Assembly (NCBI GenBank): GCA_964539135.1
Contig: CAZIFG010000005.1
Location: 26,071-90,070, forward strand
Direction of reading: 5' to 3'
From: CAZIFG01 sp964539135
Lineage (GTDB): Bacteria; Margulisbacteria; Marinamargulisbacteria; GCA-2716485; CAZIFG01
Length of the DNA: 64,000 nt
Positions 19,901 to 27,786 of this stretch are shown one piece after another. Made by a program: the position numbers and the translations under genes. The notes below the pieces were generated by a model. That model searched no databases, had not been told where the DNA came from, and saw nothing but the letters and a program-made list of their open reading frames with translations. The stretch's first letter is position 1; each line of letters begins with the position of its first letter.

Positions 19901-22900
19901 ATAACGCGTGGGGGCATCGGGTTCAGACGCAAAATCAACACCTACAAAGCCAAATGCGCGTTGAATCCGTGCCTGTGCAGAAGTGGGAAGTACATTAAGA
20001 ACGGCGGCAGTAGGCCGTTTGCTAAAGAAGCGTTTCTCGTCTCCAATGAGATAGGCTTCTTTAAGTTTAGGGTCTTTTTCAAGCTTTTTAAGAAAGGCAT
20101 TTGCGGTATCGGTGCTTTCCATCGCCAATGGCTCAATAGTCTTATAATGGCCTTGCCAAGGAGTATTGACGGAGATGGAATCTCGTAGATGCATATTAAA
20201 GAGACGATTGATGAGACCCGTTGGAAGATGAAGTGTAAAAAGATGCCCTTCCATAAGGGACTTTTTCATCTTCGCATAGAAAGCGGCTTTAAGAGATCTT
20301 AACCCATCGGCAACAGCGGCAATATCTTCTTTATCTTCCTGAAGATACAGGTTCAAAACTTGTAAGTTTCCTTTTGTAATACCCGCTGAAAGAATGGCAT
20401 TTTCAAGGCCTGAAATACCCGCAAAGTCAATGCCATTCGTAAAATCAGAGCTTGGGAAGACAGAGTCTTCAGCAGCGCCAGCATAAGGGTCCAGAGTGTC
20501 CGTTTCTCCCATTCGTTCTAAGTCTGTACTATTAATATCAAAATTGTCCGACAAACCAGTAAGTTGGGCAAGGTGGGCAATACCTTGTGCCGCAGCATCA
20601 AAAAGCCTCAGGGCAATATAAGGGCTGGCATGACCCAACATTTTAAGAAATCCTCGCGCCAGTTGAGTCCTAGCGGAGTTATTAGAGCCAACAGTACGTT
20701 TAAGATCACGGTGCTGAGTGGAATCATAAGTGGCGCCCAAACCTGTAGCTGCAGACCCTCGCTCATTGATTGCAATGGCCGACTCTAGGGCTTTTTTTTG
20801 AGCGCCTAGAGCTTTTTTATCCTTTAGACCTTGAATTTTTTTATCTTGTTTTGCAAGGGCATCAGCGTGGTTTTGTCTTTTTTTTGTAAGAGCCTTTTCT
20901 TTGCTATCTATTTTCTTTTGAATTTCCGTCTGTTTTGCAGTATCGGTCTCTTTAGCTTTCTTTTCTTTTAATTCTTTTATCTTTTTTTCATCGCTCTGGG
21001 TGGATTCTTTTTGCTTAAGTACGGTCTTGGCTCTGTCTTTTTCAAGTGCTTCAATTCGCCCACCCTTAAAACGCTTTAGTAATGTTTCAGTCGCCTGTTT
21101 AAGAAGTGCCGTCGTGGCGGTAACAGCTCCTTTTTTAACACGGTCTAGTGCTTCATTTCGGGCATCCACTGTATTTTGAAGTTTACGAAAAATTAAATCC
21201 AAAACGCGGGCATCATTTTGTTCATACGCGCCAACAATACTGCTTAATCGACCTGTAGAGCCTGCAGACCGACCCGAAAGATCGGCAATGGCATTTAACT
21301 CGGCAGATTGAAGGGCTAAAAACACCTTAGTAAGGACTTTCATTTGTCTGAATTGACGCTTCAGTTTCATGTTGGCCTTGGCTTTAAGCGCAGGGTTTAA
21401 AATGAAACGACCCCGACCTGAAAAGCGAATGGCTTTTTTCTCATTAAGGCCATAGAATTGATTTTGGGTTCCAGTATTTTGGCTATTCTGATTAATTTGA
21501 GTACGAAGTTTACCGCTAGTAACTTGAGAAGCGGTGCTAGATCCAAACGCAGCTAAAGAAAAATTAATGCTGTTAAGGCGTTCCTTTTCGCTTTGTGTGA
21601 GGCCCCCTGCATTAGCCTTATTTTCTAAATCTCTTTTTTCAGCTCTTAAGGCCTCCGCTTCTTGTGCTTTTTCATCTGAATTGCCAATGGTGGCATTTGT
21701 AATCGCCTTTAAGGAATCCTCATTAAGTGGCGGTTTTGTATTAATGGAACTAATTTGAATGATCCCGATTAAAAATTCAGAAATAGCGCGTGTTGTCGCC
21801 ATAACACTGGGGATTTTGACGAGTTTTCGGAGTGCTGCACGGGTCATAGAAGGTTTCGCAACACGATCTAAGAGCTTAGCGGCCCCTAAAAGAATGCTGG
21901 CAACCATAAAGCCAACACCCGTAACCCAGGCATCGAGCACATATTTTTCATAAGCATTTTTAGAGGCAACGCGATTGTTTAACTCTTCAACCAGAGAATC
22001 CATAATCGCGGTTTGTTTGCTATTATAAATATCAGCCATAGACGCAGCGGTATTAATAGCCCCAATAGAACTTTGCATGCCAGAAAAACGAGCTACTTCT
22101 TGGTTTAGGGCATCCCAATAACTTTGAAGCACCATCAAATAAATACTGCGATTAGCAGACACAGTGGTCAGTTTTTGTTGAACCTCTGTTACGGTATTAA
22201 AATCAACCTGTTGAAATTTCATAGTGGTGAATCGTTTTTCAAGCGGCACATCACCTTTTTTAATGAGCGTTAGCAAGGCATCTTTTTCAAGCTCTGTTTG
22301 ATGAAAGAAGGGGGCTAAAAGACGATTTTTATGCGTCGTTTCAGACAATATATGAGCATTTTTTTCATCTGAGGTACGTGATGTTCGAAGAATACGGGTA
22401 TCTTTTGAGGGATCATCTAAATCAGCACGATTGGGAAGAAATTGACGAAGATCCGCAGTGTAAGCCCCACCTTCTGCAATTTTAGTATTTAAGGCCGATC
22501 CTGCAGGTTTATTAAAGAGGTCTGTTTGTCCATCTCGAATAGGTTGATCAGTATAGCCAGCCCCCCCTACAAGAGAGTCCCCTCTGTTCGCGACAGTGTT
22601 AATATTAGCTTCTCTATCCCCCACATTGCCATCTCGATGATACGATGCCAAATACCCTAAATAAGGGCCCCTTGCTAATTTTCGGTAGTAATCCGCCATT
22701 TCAATCGCAAGATCAAAGGCGTCAAATGCCTCTAGGCCGGGGTCTTTACCCAATTCTTTTTCAGGGTAGATGGCAGCTTCTGGGCCTGTATTTTTGACAA
22801 GTAGACGAGGTCTGTAGCGAATAAGAGACCCTGAGGCCTTGGCATTTGCTTTTTCTGCCTCAAAATCCAGTTCAAAAATAGTGCGGTCTTTTTCTAGGTT

Positions 22901-25900
22901 TTGGTTCCAAGAGGAAAAAAGGGCCCCTTGAATTTCACGGGATAAATCATTTCCTAAATCATTTTCAAGGCCAACAACAACGCCAATGGCATCAAAAGAT
23001 CCCGCTTGTTGATAGCCGGCGTAGCCACGCTTGGATCTTTCCGCAAAAAGAGCAATAGCCGAATCTAAAGCATCTAAAATAGCGCGAAGGATAAGCAATC
23101 TAAATTCAATGGCCAATTGAAGTGTAACGGTGTTTTGGTGCTTAACAGCAGCAAGAAGACCATTGTACGTGAGAAGGCCATCTCCACGTTCTTCAATAAA
23201 GCTAAGTCCATATCCAGAAGGGGCATTAGGGTTAGAGCTATTAGGCTCGCCAGGTACCCCTTTAACTTGATAAGAGGCATATCCATTATGAAAGGTTTGG
23301 GTTTTATCGCCTGAAAATTCTTTTCGTTGCTTCAATCGAAGCAGCATTAAGTCATTAGAAAGGGCGTCGACAAAGCCAATCGCTGTGGAAGAAGCGGTAG
23401 GGGCGGGGCTATCATCCCTGGGGAGAAGCGTATCCGAAAAGCCGCGTGGTATGTCAAGAGAAAATGAGCCATACAGATGATTTGGGTCCGTTACAGGTTG
23501 TTGTGAACTAAGAAAATCTTCATATTTCTCAATATTTGAATAGCTATATCGAGAGCCATGGCCAGGTTCAAAGGTAAATCCATCTTCACGGTAGGCAGAG
23601 CGTGCCGCGGCGCCATAAGGATCTTTAGACTGTTGCAAAATGCCAGGGTTTCGATATTCAATGATTCCTTTTTCAAGGTGATACTCTAATTTTTTTTGGA
23701 TAGCGGTAATATAATGTCCAGGGGTGAAGGTCAAAAGATCCATCATAAAATTAAAGTTAGAAAGTGGTACGTTGAAAATGCCAGCCGGTGGACGATCTGG
23801 GTCATAAAACCATACTTTCCCGGCATCTAATTGGGCATTGAATCCCAAAACATTGGCAAGATGAAGACCTGTATCGGTTGCAAGCTTAGCTTCAGCAGCG
23901 GCCTTAGAGGTGGCATCTGGGGCAGTAGCTGCCGCTACCCGATCCGCGGGTAATGTAATGTCCTGATCAATATGCCACTTTTTAAGGGCAGCATAGAGGG
24001 GAGCCCCTAAATAATTTGTTGTAACAGCCGTAGCTGTAATTTTAAGCGCAGATTGAATCGCCAATCCTGTACTTCGAATCAGTTGAGTCCAATAGGCCTT
24101 ATAATAACTGGCGCGTGAGGTAATCAGGGCATTGACCGAATCGGTAAGCATATTAATAGAATGATGGGTTTCTTCAAAGGCTTGTTTTTGAGCTTGAAGC
24201 TCATTACCCATAAAGGCTTTGGTTCGATTTAAAAGCTGCGTAACGTAGTTATTAGGTTGAGACGCATTAAACTCTGCTGTAGCCTGTAAAATGGCTTCTA
24301 ATTGGGCAACCAGGACGAGCTGTGTTGTATGGGCAAACAGTTGAAAACTCACCAAGTTTTGGCGGAATTCCACTTCTCTTTCCATATTTAAATCCACAAA
24401 AACAGGAGCGTGTGTGCTATCTAAAGTCCCGTAACGTTCTATTTGAGAATAAATTTCAAACCCTGTTTTAACGGTAGTAATAGCCCCTGCAACACCCAAA
24501 AGCGTTGTGGAGGCAAAAGAAGACCCTACCTGAATCGCAGTTCTCGCAGCGGCTAATCCCAGAGCCGCGGTGAGAGCTTCTTTAATATTAACGTCTGGGG
24601 GACGAGAAAAAGTAGCTGTTTGACTGGCATCTGCCCCATGAAATAAAGGCGATGTTTCGGTATTTTCCAAATGGTTAAGATCAATAGAAAAACGGCCTAA
24701 ACTCTGACCAATTTTGTAGACACTTCCTCTGGAGCTAGGATCAAAGGATTCATTGGCTTTAGTCATAAGGCTATTGATAGCAGTTTTGGTAGAGGCCATA
24801 TATTCTTCAATATGGTCTTTAGAAAAATGAATGCCTTGGGCGGCATTGATTTCTTTGGTGCTATAAAAAATGTCATACATAGTGCGACTTGTAGAACTCG
24901 AAGAAGAGGGGGGAGAGGTATCATCGGAGGAGCCCCCAATAGTACTAGTACGGGGGCCTTGAATGCGAGATAAAAGGCCGGTATTAACAAATTCGGTGGT
25001 GGGATCTTTTCTTAAAAGTGAAATACCCCCAACGCGATAAGGTTCGCCTGTAGAAGGGTCAGGAAACAGTCTACCTGTTGTAATTCGTTTAAAATATTCA
25101 TTTCGGGCAAGGGTATTTTCTGCAGTGACTTGAAGTTGAAGCTGATTGATATAGTGTTTGGCCTGCGCTCGAATATAAGAAATAGAGCCTGTAAGTTCAT
25201 CAAATATAGAGGGGGCAGCACCGCGAAGGGTGGATAAAATATAGGTTGTAACAGCACTGGCATTGGAGTCCGCATTGCCCGCTTCCGCAGCATTGCTCAT
25301 ATCAAATTCTTGAAGCCATTGATCGATATTAAAGAGTTTAGTTTGAAAGGTGACATCGTTGGTTTCTGAAATATAGGTAAACATTTGATCGGAGAGTTCG
25401 TTGAGTCCTTGAGCAATAGAGTCCACAATGCCCTGCAAGGCATCCATCCCTATTTTAAGAGTCGATTTATCTCCACTCTCTTTAAGCGCGCGTTTTTCAG
25501 CATCAGATACAGATTCCAGTTTAAACGCTTCGCTGGCCTTACCCACTTCGTCATAAACGGCTAAAATAGCAGTAGCAAAGACAGTTAAATCCTGAGTTTG
25601 GAGACGAAGTTTAGCAATAAAATCATAAAATCCTTCTGGGTTAATAGAAACGGAATGGATGTCAGTTAATCCGGCAATAGAATCATTTGCGCTAAAACTA
25701 AGGACATTTCCAATGGCTTGGGCAGCTTCTGAGCTTTGATCTCGAAGTTCAAAACGCGGGTGAATATTAACGTCAAAAAAAGGATAAGGCTTTGGATCTG
25801 TGGCTGAGGCAGAAGTACCTGATCCCGGACTTGGATTGGCCGTAATGACTTTGGTGCCATCCGGTTTTGTAACGGTAAACCTAGGAAAGTCCGCCTCGGT

Positions 25901-27628
25901 AATTTTAACATAGTAAGTGGGTTGTTCTTTTTGTAGACGCTTAATCTGTGTGCTAAGAGTATTAATTTCTGTTTGAAGGGCTGTAAACCTAGGATTGGGT
26001 TGCCGATCCTCTGTATAAAGAGGGGTGCTAGAGAGTAATTCCCGCTTAGCCGCAAGTTCTGCTTGTTTTTCAAAAATAGATTGGGCCTTGCCCGTAAAGT
26101 CAGTGTTATCAAGAAAAGCCATGGTGGTAGCAGATAAAAGGCCCTCGGGGTCATTGGGCGATTGATTCATAACGGCAAATTGGGGATTATTACGAAATGA
26201 AGCTTTAAAAGTATTAAGATCGAGAGACGCAGTATAAGAATTTCCACCAGACCCACCAGAAAGCGTAAACGGCAGCTTTATTTCCCGATAAAGAGCGCCA
26301 TTAAAAGAGCGAGGCACGGTAAAATCTTGGAGCATTTTAGCGTTGATAGCCTGAGCCATTTCATTAATTTTAAAAATAAGCGTATCTTTATTGGCTTGAT
26401 AAGCTTGAAGAAGAGTGGAGTCTGCGCTCCTTGCGACGCCATAAGCTCTTTTGTCAACCAAAAAAAACTCTTTATCGGCTCTGCCAGCACCTAAACCGGT
26501 AAAAGCACTGCGTGCTGTAAGAGGGGTCGCAAGTTGGGTGGCGGTTCTAAAGGCTTCTGTAATAGGGCCTCGTTGAATAAAGACCTCATGATTCATATCG
26601 ACGATGCTTTTAAATGCCAATTGAGAGGCTAAAATGCCACCTGTTTCGCCCGTAGCATCCAATAGAAGGGCTTCGCTTTCAGGCGAGGCCTTAAACGTAA
26701 CCAAGGCATGGCCTACAGGAAGGGAGTTGTCTGGAGTGACGTAACCAGCAGAAACCATCACCATCTGAGAAATACGTTTAGAAGAGAACCCCTTTTCTTG
26801 CAGGGCAGAAGAGAGCAGGGAAGCGGTAAGAATAGCCAAATCTTCACAATCTCCGCTTTTTTGAGAGAGCGTTCGATCCACAGTTTGCCATTCATCTTTA
26901 ACAAGGCCTCGAGAATCGACACCGTCTTGTTTGTAGTTAAAGTTGTCTTGGACATAGCTTAAAACTTTTTCAGCTATTTCGGTGGCAGACATGGATTTAT
27001 TTAAAATACGCTCTTTAAAAAGTCGGGTTTTAAGCGCTTGAATATCACGATTATTCGGTTCAACAAGCTGAGACCTGCGTCTAAATTCAACCTCTTGCGG
27101 TGTCATGCCTGTAATTTCCATGAGGCTCGCACGTGCTTTTTTAGACTCTTGTAGTTGAAGGTAATGATCATCACTTAGGGTGCTGTCGCAGGCGGCAATA
27201 CAGGTTTTAATGTCGCGCAGTCCCTTTAGAGCATCAGACGATAAGCGAAGGTGTTGAGAAACCTCTGGAGTTGAAAAAAGTTGGGCAATTGTGTGAACCA
27301 GCTCCAGTTCTTTTGCAGAAAGCGTAGAAGGACCGTGGTCCACAAAAACATTCCAAAGATCTTGAATATCTTTAGGAGAAATAGAGCCTGAAAGATGCTG
27401 AAAAACACCACTTTGAGGCAGTGCTTTTTTAAGCGCCTCACGAGCATGAACATTAGAAACAGGAGAGGATGTGGAGAGCGAGTATGTATCAAAAGGAGTA
27501 TCCAAGAGGTCATTGAGGGGTGAATTGGCCCGATAAAGCAAAGAAAGACGATGGAGTTCTGAAACCTCAGAGGCAGTTAAAGATGCGGTTGTTGAAGTAA
27601 AAGACGTCGGTGTCCTTAGATCCGTCAT
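10937..27628 (-). CDS. Giant 5,563-aa protein with N-terminal LapG/BTLCP-like cysteine protease domain
   Basis: One uninterrupted frame of 16.7 kb. The N-terminus is Ser/Thr-rich with no signal peptide. Residues about 205-340 match bacterial transglutaminase-like cysteine proteases (LapG class): NYKQDG...DEWQT, then GDCED with Cys261, GHALV with His307, and LLDATG with Asp324, a plausible catalytic triad. The rest is mainly predicted helix: Ala/Lys/Glu coiled coils (for example about 2187-2267), three hydrophobic stretches (about 1015-1053, 1897-1920, 2845-2875) and a long Leu/Ala/Pro-rich solenoid-like region. The acidic C-terminus (about 5480-5530) repeats a D-x-STV-x-G unit. An extended -10 lies at 27699-27707, and the ribosome site is weak. 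It heads a five-gene operon opposite a flagellar-protein cluster. It may be a secreted effector, toxin or surface scaffold; no polyketide or nonribosomal peptide domains are seen. Confidence 0.85.
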   Translation of the reverse strand: MTDLRTPTSFTSTTASLTASEVSELHRLSLLYRANSPLNDLLDTPFDTYSLSTSSPVSNVHAREALKKALPQSGVFQHLSGSISPKDIQDLWNVFVDHGPSTLSAKELELVHTIAQLFSTPEVSQHLRLSSDALKGLRDIKTCIAACDSTLSDDHYLQLQESKKARASLMEITGMTPQEVEFRRRSQLVEPNNRDIQALKTRLFKERILNKSMSATEIAEKVLSYVQDNFNYKQDGVDSRGLVKDEWQTVDRTLSQKSGDCEDLAILTASLLSSALQEKGFSSKRISQMVMVSAGYVTPDNSLPVGHALVTFKASPESEALLLDATGETGGILASQLAFKSIVDMNHEVFIQRGPITEAFRTATQLATPLTARSAFTGLGAGRADKEFFLVDKRAYGVARSADSTLLQAYQANKDTLIFKINEMAQAINAKMLQDFTVPRSFNGALYREIKLPFTLSGGSGGNSYTASLDLNTFKASFRNNPQFAVMNQSPNDPEGLLSATTMAFLDNTDFTGKAQSIFEKQAELAAKRELLSSTPLYTEDRQPNPRFTALQTEINTLSTQIKRLQKEQPTYYVKITEADFPRFTVTKPDGTKVITANPSPGSGTSASATDPKPYPFFDVNIHPRFELRDQSSEAAQAIGNVLSFSANDSIAGLTDIHSVSINPEGFYDFIAKLRLQTQDLTVFATAILAVYDEVGKASEAFKLESVSDAEKRALKESGDKSTLKIGMDALQGIVDSIAQGLNELSDQMFTYISETNDVTFQTKLFNIDQWLQEFDMSNAAEAGNADSNASAVTTYILSTLRGAAPSIFDELTGSISYIRAQAKHYINQLQLQVTAENTLARNEYFKRITTGRLFPDPSTGEPYRVGGISLLRKDPTTEFVNTGLLSRIQGPRTSTIGGSSDDTSPPSSSSSTSRTMYDIFYSTKEINAAQGIHFSKDHIEEYMASTKTAINSLMTKANESFDPSSRGSVYKIGQSLGRFSIDLNHLENTETSPLFHGADASQTATFSRPPDVNIKEALTAALGLAAARTAIQVGSSFASTTLLGVAGAITTVKTGFEIYSQIERYGTLDSTHAPVFVDLNMEREVEFRQNLVSFQLFAHTTQLVLVAQLEAILQATAEFNASQPNNYVTQLLNRTKAFMGNELQAQKQAFEETHHSINMLTDSVNALITSRASYYKAYWTQLIRSTGLAIQSALKITATAVTTNYLGAPLYAALKKWHIDQDITLPADRVAAATAPDATSKAAAEAKLATDTGLHLANVLGFNAQLDAGKVWFYDPDRPPAGIFNVPLSNFNFMMDLLTFTPGHYITAIQKKLEYHLEKGIIEYRNPGILQQSKDPYGAAARSAYREDGFTFEPGHGSRYSYSNIEKYEDFLSSQQPVTDPNHLYGSFSLDIPRGFSDTLLPRDDSPAPTASSTAIGFVDALSNDLMLLRLKQRKEFSGDKTQTFHNGYASYQVKGVPGEPNSSNPNAPSGYGLSFIEERGDGLLTYNGLLAAVKHQNTVTLQLAIEFRLLILRAILDALDSAIALFAERSKRGYAGYQQAGSFDAIGVVVGLENDLGNDLSREIQGALFSSWNQNLEKDRTIFELDFEAEKANAKASGSLIRYRPRLLVKNTGPEAAIYPEKELGKDPGLEAFDAFDLAIEMADYYRKLARGPYLGYLASYHRDGNVGDREANINTVANRGDSLVGGAGYTDQPIRDGQTDLFNKPAGSALNTKIAEGGAYTADLRQFLPNRADLDDPSKDTRILRTSRTSDEKNAHILSETTHKNRLLAPFFHQTELEKDALLTLIKKGDVPLEKRFTTMKFQQVDFNTVTEVQQKLTTVSANRSIYLMVLQSYWDALNQEVARFSGMQSSIGAINTAASMADIYNSKQTAIMDSLVEELNNRVASKNAYEKYVLDAWVTGVGFMVASILLGAAKLLDRVAKPSMTRAALRKLVKIPSVMATTRAISEFLIGIIQISSINTKPPLNEDSLKAITNATIGNSDEKAQEAEALRAEKRDLENKANAGGLTQSEKERLNSINFSLAAFGSSTASQVTSGKLRTQINQNSQNTGTQNQFYGLNEKKAIRFSGRGRFILNPALKAKANMKLKRQFRQMKVLTKVFLALQSAELNAIADLSGRSAGSTGRLSSIVGAYEQNDARVLDLIFRKLQNTVDARNEALDRVKKGAVTATTALLKQATETLLKRFKGGRIEALEKDRAKTVLKQKESTQSDEKKIKELKEKKAKETDTAKQTEIQKKIDSKEKALTKKRQNHADALAKQDKKIQGLKDKKALGAQKKALESAIAINERGSAATGLGATYDSTQHRDLKRTVGSNNSARTQLARGFLKMLGHASPYIALRLFDAAAQGIAHLAQLTGLSDNFDINSTDLERMGETDTLDPYAGAAEDSVFPSSDFTNGIDFAGISGLENAILSAGITKGNLQVLNLYLQEDKEDIAAVADGLRSLKAAFYAKMKKSLMEGHLFTLHLPTGLINRLFNMHLRDSISVNTPWQGHYKTIEPLAMESTDTANAFLKKLEKDPKLKEAYLIGDEKRFFSKRPTAAVLNVLPTSAQARIQRAFGFVGVDFASEPDAPTRYASARLEALAKDHADFKKRVSAATEAYTKAAEAAASDPSNTALQAKSAAAAKALEKASEVSFQDASTALEKAKEDSTAELKILKAARDSVKNKIFPNFISRFLSMFSRSAKSQFANTKFPLSVSDIDKFLQGNTTPLTNADRKVIQKALSRAYSKEKLLLDTDSLRSTFKQLKQEGKRNEKLNRAEITEKKDTLDTVVANHSEKALSKLSEDEKLEKFKGTLESLGSDAKPTTVAEARAEFDKVIQAKRDALPKEAEVAKSKLKTFGLAIGDGALTAGIIAIELLALLLIKIFQFFHMIGFRNDVSDSLSFLNRDIRDHGKIRKLRGYSLGEALDTLGDAKDPKLSKKKATTFEEIRAEHRLEADKSRKLTEASLEQALNPDLDVVADRDSTRLEQQDKAILALDKATDLDGVRLTRRQQVALGVMQRNHIKALNAIKAMRGPESLGPRSPKLADDDTLQKMQTMLQESADAGETTFNDSATSEARHVAILDALKKAYEANPDPTQKAHLDKIRDILFESSALKARAILTSSLDRATLIQKSASNPTDASTSLTTKLYASKTLSADEEAQLKLLFPEDAMFNSKKTEMLQMREAAANRDLVQGLSGTRLLDGSPEGVAAAQGKLTSQNLTTLSQFDSGYALLQHAESGAGVQLNSLLTQAYLAEDGSPEQTAAIQKTAAYLQAFADPQNQVQARVLRHLFYELSRDRNKHLLSMLTKAIGKIDSGKDDSETRNFVLKALEESTAENGTQSFISPTSKSVDLRGKSWLGAAGTAGWTMLKRTFAGSSKFSFSLFGLNKGAKGSVIREADHNANDALIARQNFSDRIHQSDIFSDKTFVQSFLEADSDGANLIANFNDSTKPQALVKKLADSGNGLLDALIADLSKPGANAKLLAHLVDFKAHLKGQEASRATAVLAVKELKDKTDILSKAAKLTEPALRVLIDPETAAPEDPNLTDLKAVRDQFLDAIKDKLSTDPAAAAQELAEFLKKLDGPINRDVVRKFALEIANKVLLLDQDKLETFLTTLGTNLQSHQELATFFKTELVNGVQGAAAGAALMGPLGIRPVDRIWGSFASNHKVAGFTDALVAIARTNPAKAVDLLTSLSQEVVTHVGTGAEPQSTINVIKNMEKAVMAVMAGIDKSNATALAAAQTQVTRLQTTLQTHLNALISQRVLSDSDATISVALGMRAVPASLSKAQIETIQKQTQKLMDFQDRSGDLLSSEVPNPEYYAQLQGVSTLCQLFLEADTHLTVTLSAPGAVPVPAGPAPLPAALSELNAAQHTALQSGDISTLGTALGTPPSQAGLTAIKDNFPQAYLKLLQSLDDSPYGDAVPADLQLVKDNDAFFKPDGTFGDLNALLGTPHPERSLVLMAQVNPSAAKALLTVSPADRTRILTEINPANLTHDKGTLNRLLAPLKDAEADTLMPGFRRMLDQTKRLTASIQPGADYTLQFNAAAYAGIRAEVAAHKEALKTQTPPTVDNFLKLQPTCSPESLGALLKLMATVTAPTPQLRALFSDITQELAKATLRAVASFPALATGGLPDLADPALTGIINTALPGVLDGVPGITNTHLGRLSAVLPDAKLQAHSAVRDLSGMTAGQLVRELTSFSNPSIGVVKLASTLSEMSQKGLLKDDHLSDLSVSINSLSLADRALFRALLPSTLTLNPTTYPPLSKDTPEPTGTLVNLHKALTSGDTSAILTAVTALKTDTSFGSDAARFSALGAFASGPQSKALTEALSSPAGLSLAGWMRSSPDAATLPSILKATVPLVDTTSTPTVSKQEIQTAIASNPSSLMDILSRSPGSSDAVFDQLLAVTTRHEFGSKLPEPLAKLLFSKDATFLTTLYETLKLSHPSKLHQFSRLMASLTRSVMRPEHPNFPHTTLKADIQNTIPFLQALQGPLNPTIGKEQLAGITRQMEQFLASHPIESREILKTMGKTAGSDKKQIKFVTNLLFKTLVSHEAISSGKSIATSIEKDYKFIMSLPKDSPLRQAMLDKFTDTRGLFYSYLSPVQHRIDADRVTESRDAAKDLLSKSDPLSPTETESLLKSLILEGNTQSKDGPVNIRALELAPGAPWKDRYQNLRIHLENLAKFAMQDPTTPENQETLQLLGQFAAAMSKYQPISGPRLNPDFLLKLMTSHANVSASSHDATQAGAVGSSEQDLSKVTGQVSRYGSVDNLDPAIGTANLRALKVISPDRQILGAKPILDDRGFVMRPINQGLSKQSLAAALDDIDFPTSADKQATVDQLFVQLSSAADGTAILDGSDPAATSRSFNPQLFESGFDARAIMSFAKLDSLDVIKELRADHDELTGAGERAERANAIQARLSALILKHAWQDFQDLQTIQGSLSPNPAISAGSSPSLSPELKTAVDTLNAAFNKEQEGYRTLSQLETNYELPAGTLLARLKEQGFATGGVISMPRDRMVDLSDFPHLNLKEDALRTIHDTICAVQSPREMVLSAFSSGYGEDLLFLPNERTVDVTRSVHTHADIRGSKKWSGSQYADSYLSTRLHVDDQVHVLNRYANFNDPSLKPEKQKFKREGFERFLLSAKETIGADGRPLLLSMLLHPQLSADARRDILNFVGSGAVFNTPSTDPSIRPFTTLRTNVQRLLVGLTNPVHHSETRTQAQLLADIALKFPHEFRQFHAAAVDTTRPTYPVEWGSAHKSSAQALFDQLHLSAKVSDSSAKILFDSLLPATTPQASYDALKAICLGGSAAPVSDDDASSVYSDSSSISDVSSIATKPPLVNSSPSSLMTVLISLKEMSSQSAVPKDALKKLGVTLLQHARSQGVTLTTLLQGLTGSDQEAHFLPTAVRLLTESVDAATLKSLGYNPLQEEQGLYRYTVSGQAPARAGGIKGDSGAFIDTFDRPRYRLAEDAPAHTLLKGFSSSSVADQKATLPQILFALKAPTGGDTSPVGGTDDASTVDGDDTSTVGSGDGSTVGGVPLFADLGADDASTVDGNDALDNWDDPDFTFDDRDAPRGSEFDYEGGYE
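11034..11190 (-). repeat. Tandem short repeats at the 3' end of the giant gene
   Basis: About five imperfect copies of a 20-26 bp unit containing CTACAGTRCTCGYATCATC on the plus strand, with spacing variants. They encode an acidic D-D-x-STV-D/G-G peptide repeat near the protein's C-terminus. Copy number is likely variable between strains. Confidence 0.7.
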
Positions 27629-27698
27629 AGTGTGTCTCGCTTAGAAGGTGGTCTACCTTAGATTTTTTAACTCAATATCTCAAATAATGATCCTATTC

Positions 27699-27707
27699 AT
27701 TATATCA
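27699..27707 (-). promoter_or_regulatory. Extended -10 promoter of the giant gene
   Basis: On the minus strand the sequence reads TGATATAAT, a TG-N-TATAAT extended -10 box. No good -35 is seen at 16-18 bp. The predicted 5' leader is about 65 nt, ending at ATG 27628. Confidence 0.5.
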
Positions 27708-27763
27708 TTAATAAGATCGACAACCGAGCAGGAGAACTATGTATTGAAATATCTTAATGAATT

Positions 27764-27782
27764 TAGGCGTTTTGCAACAGTC
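27764..27782. repeat. Lone arm of the interspersed palindromic element
   Basis: 19 nt matching the right arm of the uvrC element copy (50746-50764) at 18 of 19 positions. No matching left arm is found within about 150 bp. It ends 4 bp before the stop codon of the minus-strand gene at 27787, mirroring the copy beside hpf. Confidence 0.55.
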
Positions 27783-27786
27783 CCAT

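Noticed and set aside
10937..27628. Polyketide or nonribosomal peptide synthase, or an RTX toxin, for the giant gene
   Set aside because: No carrier, condensation, adenylation or ketosynthase motifs and no GGxGxDxxx nonapeptide repeats are seen.
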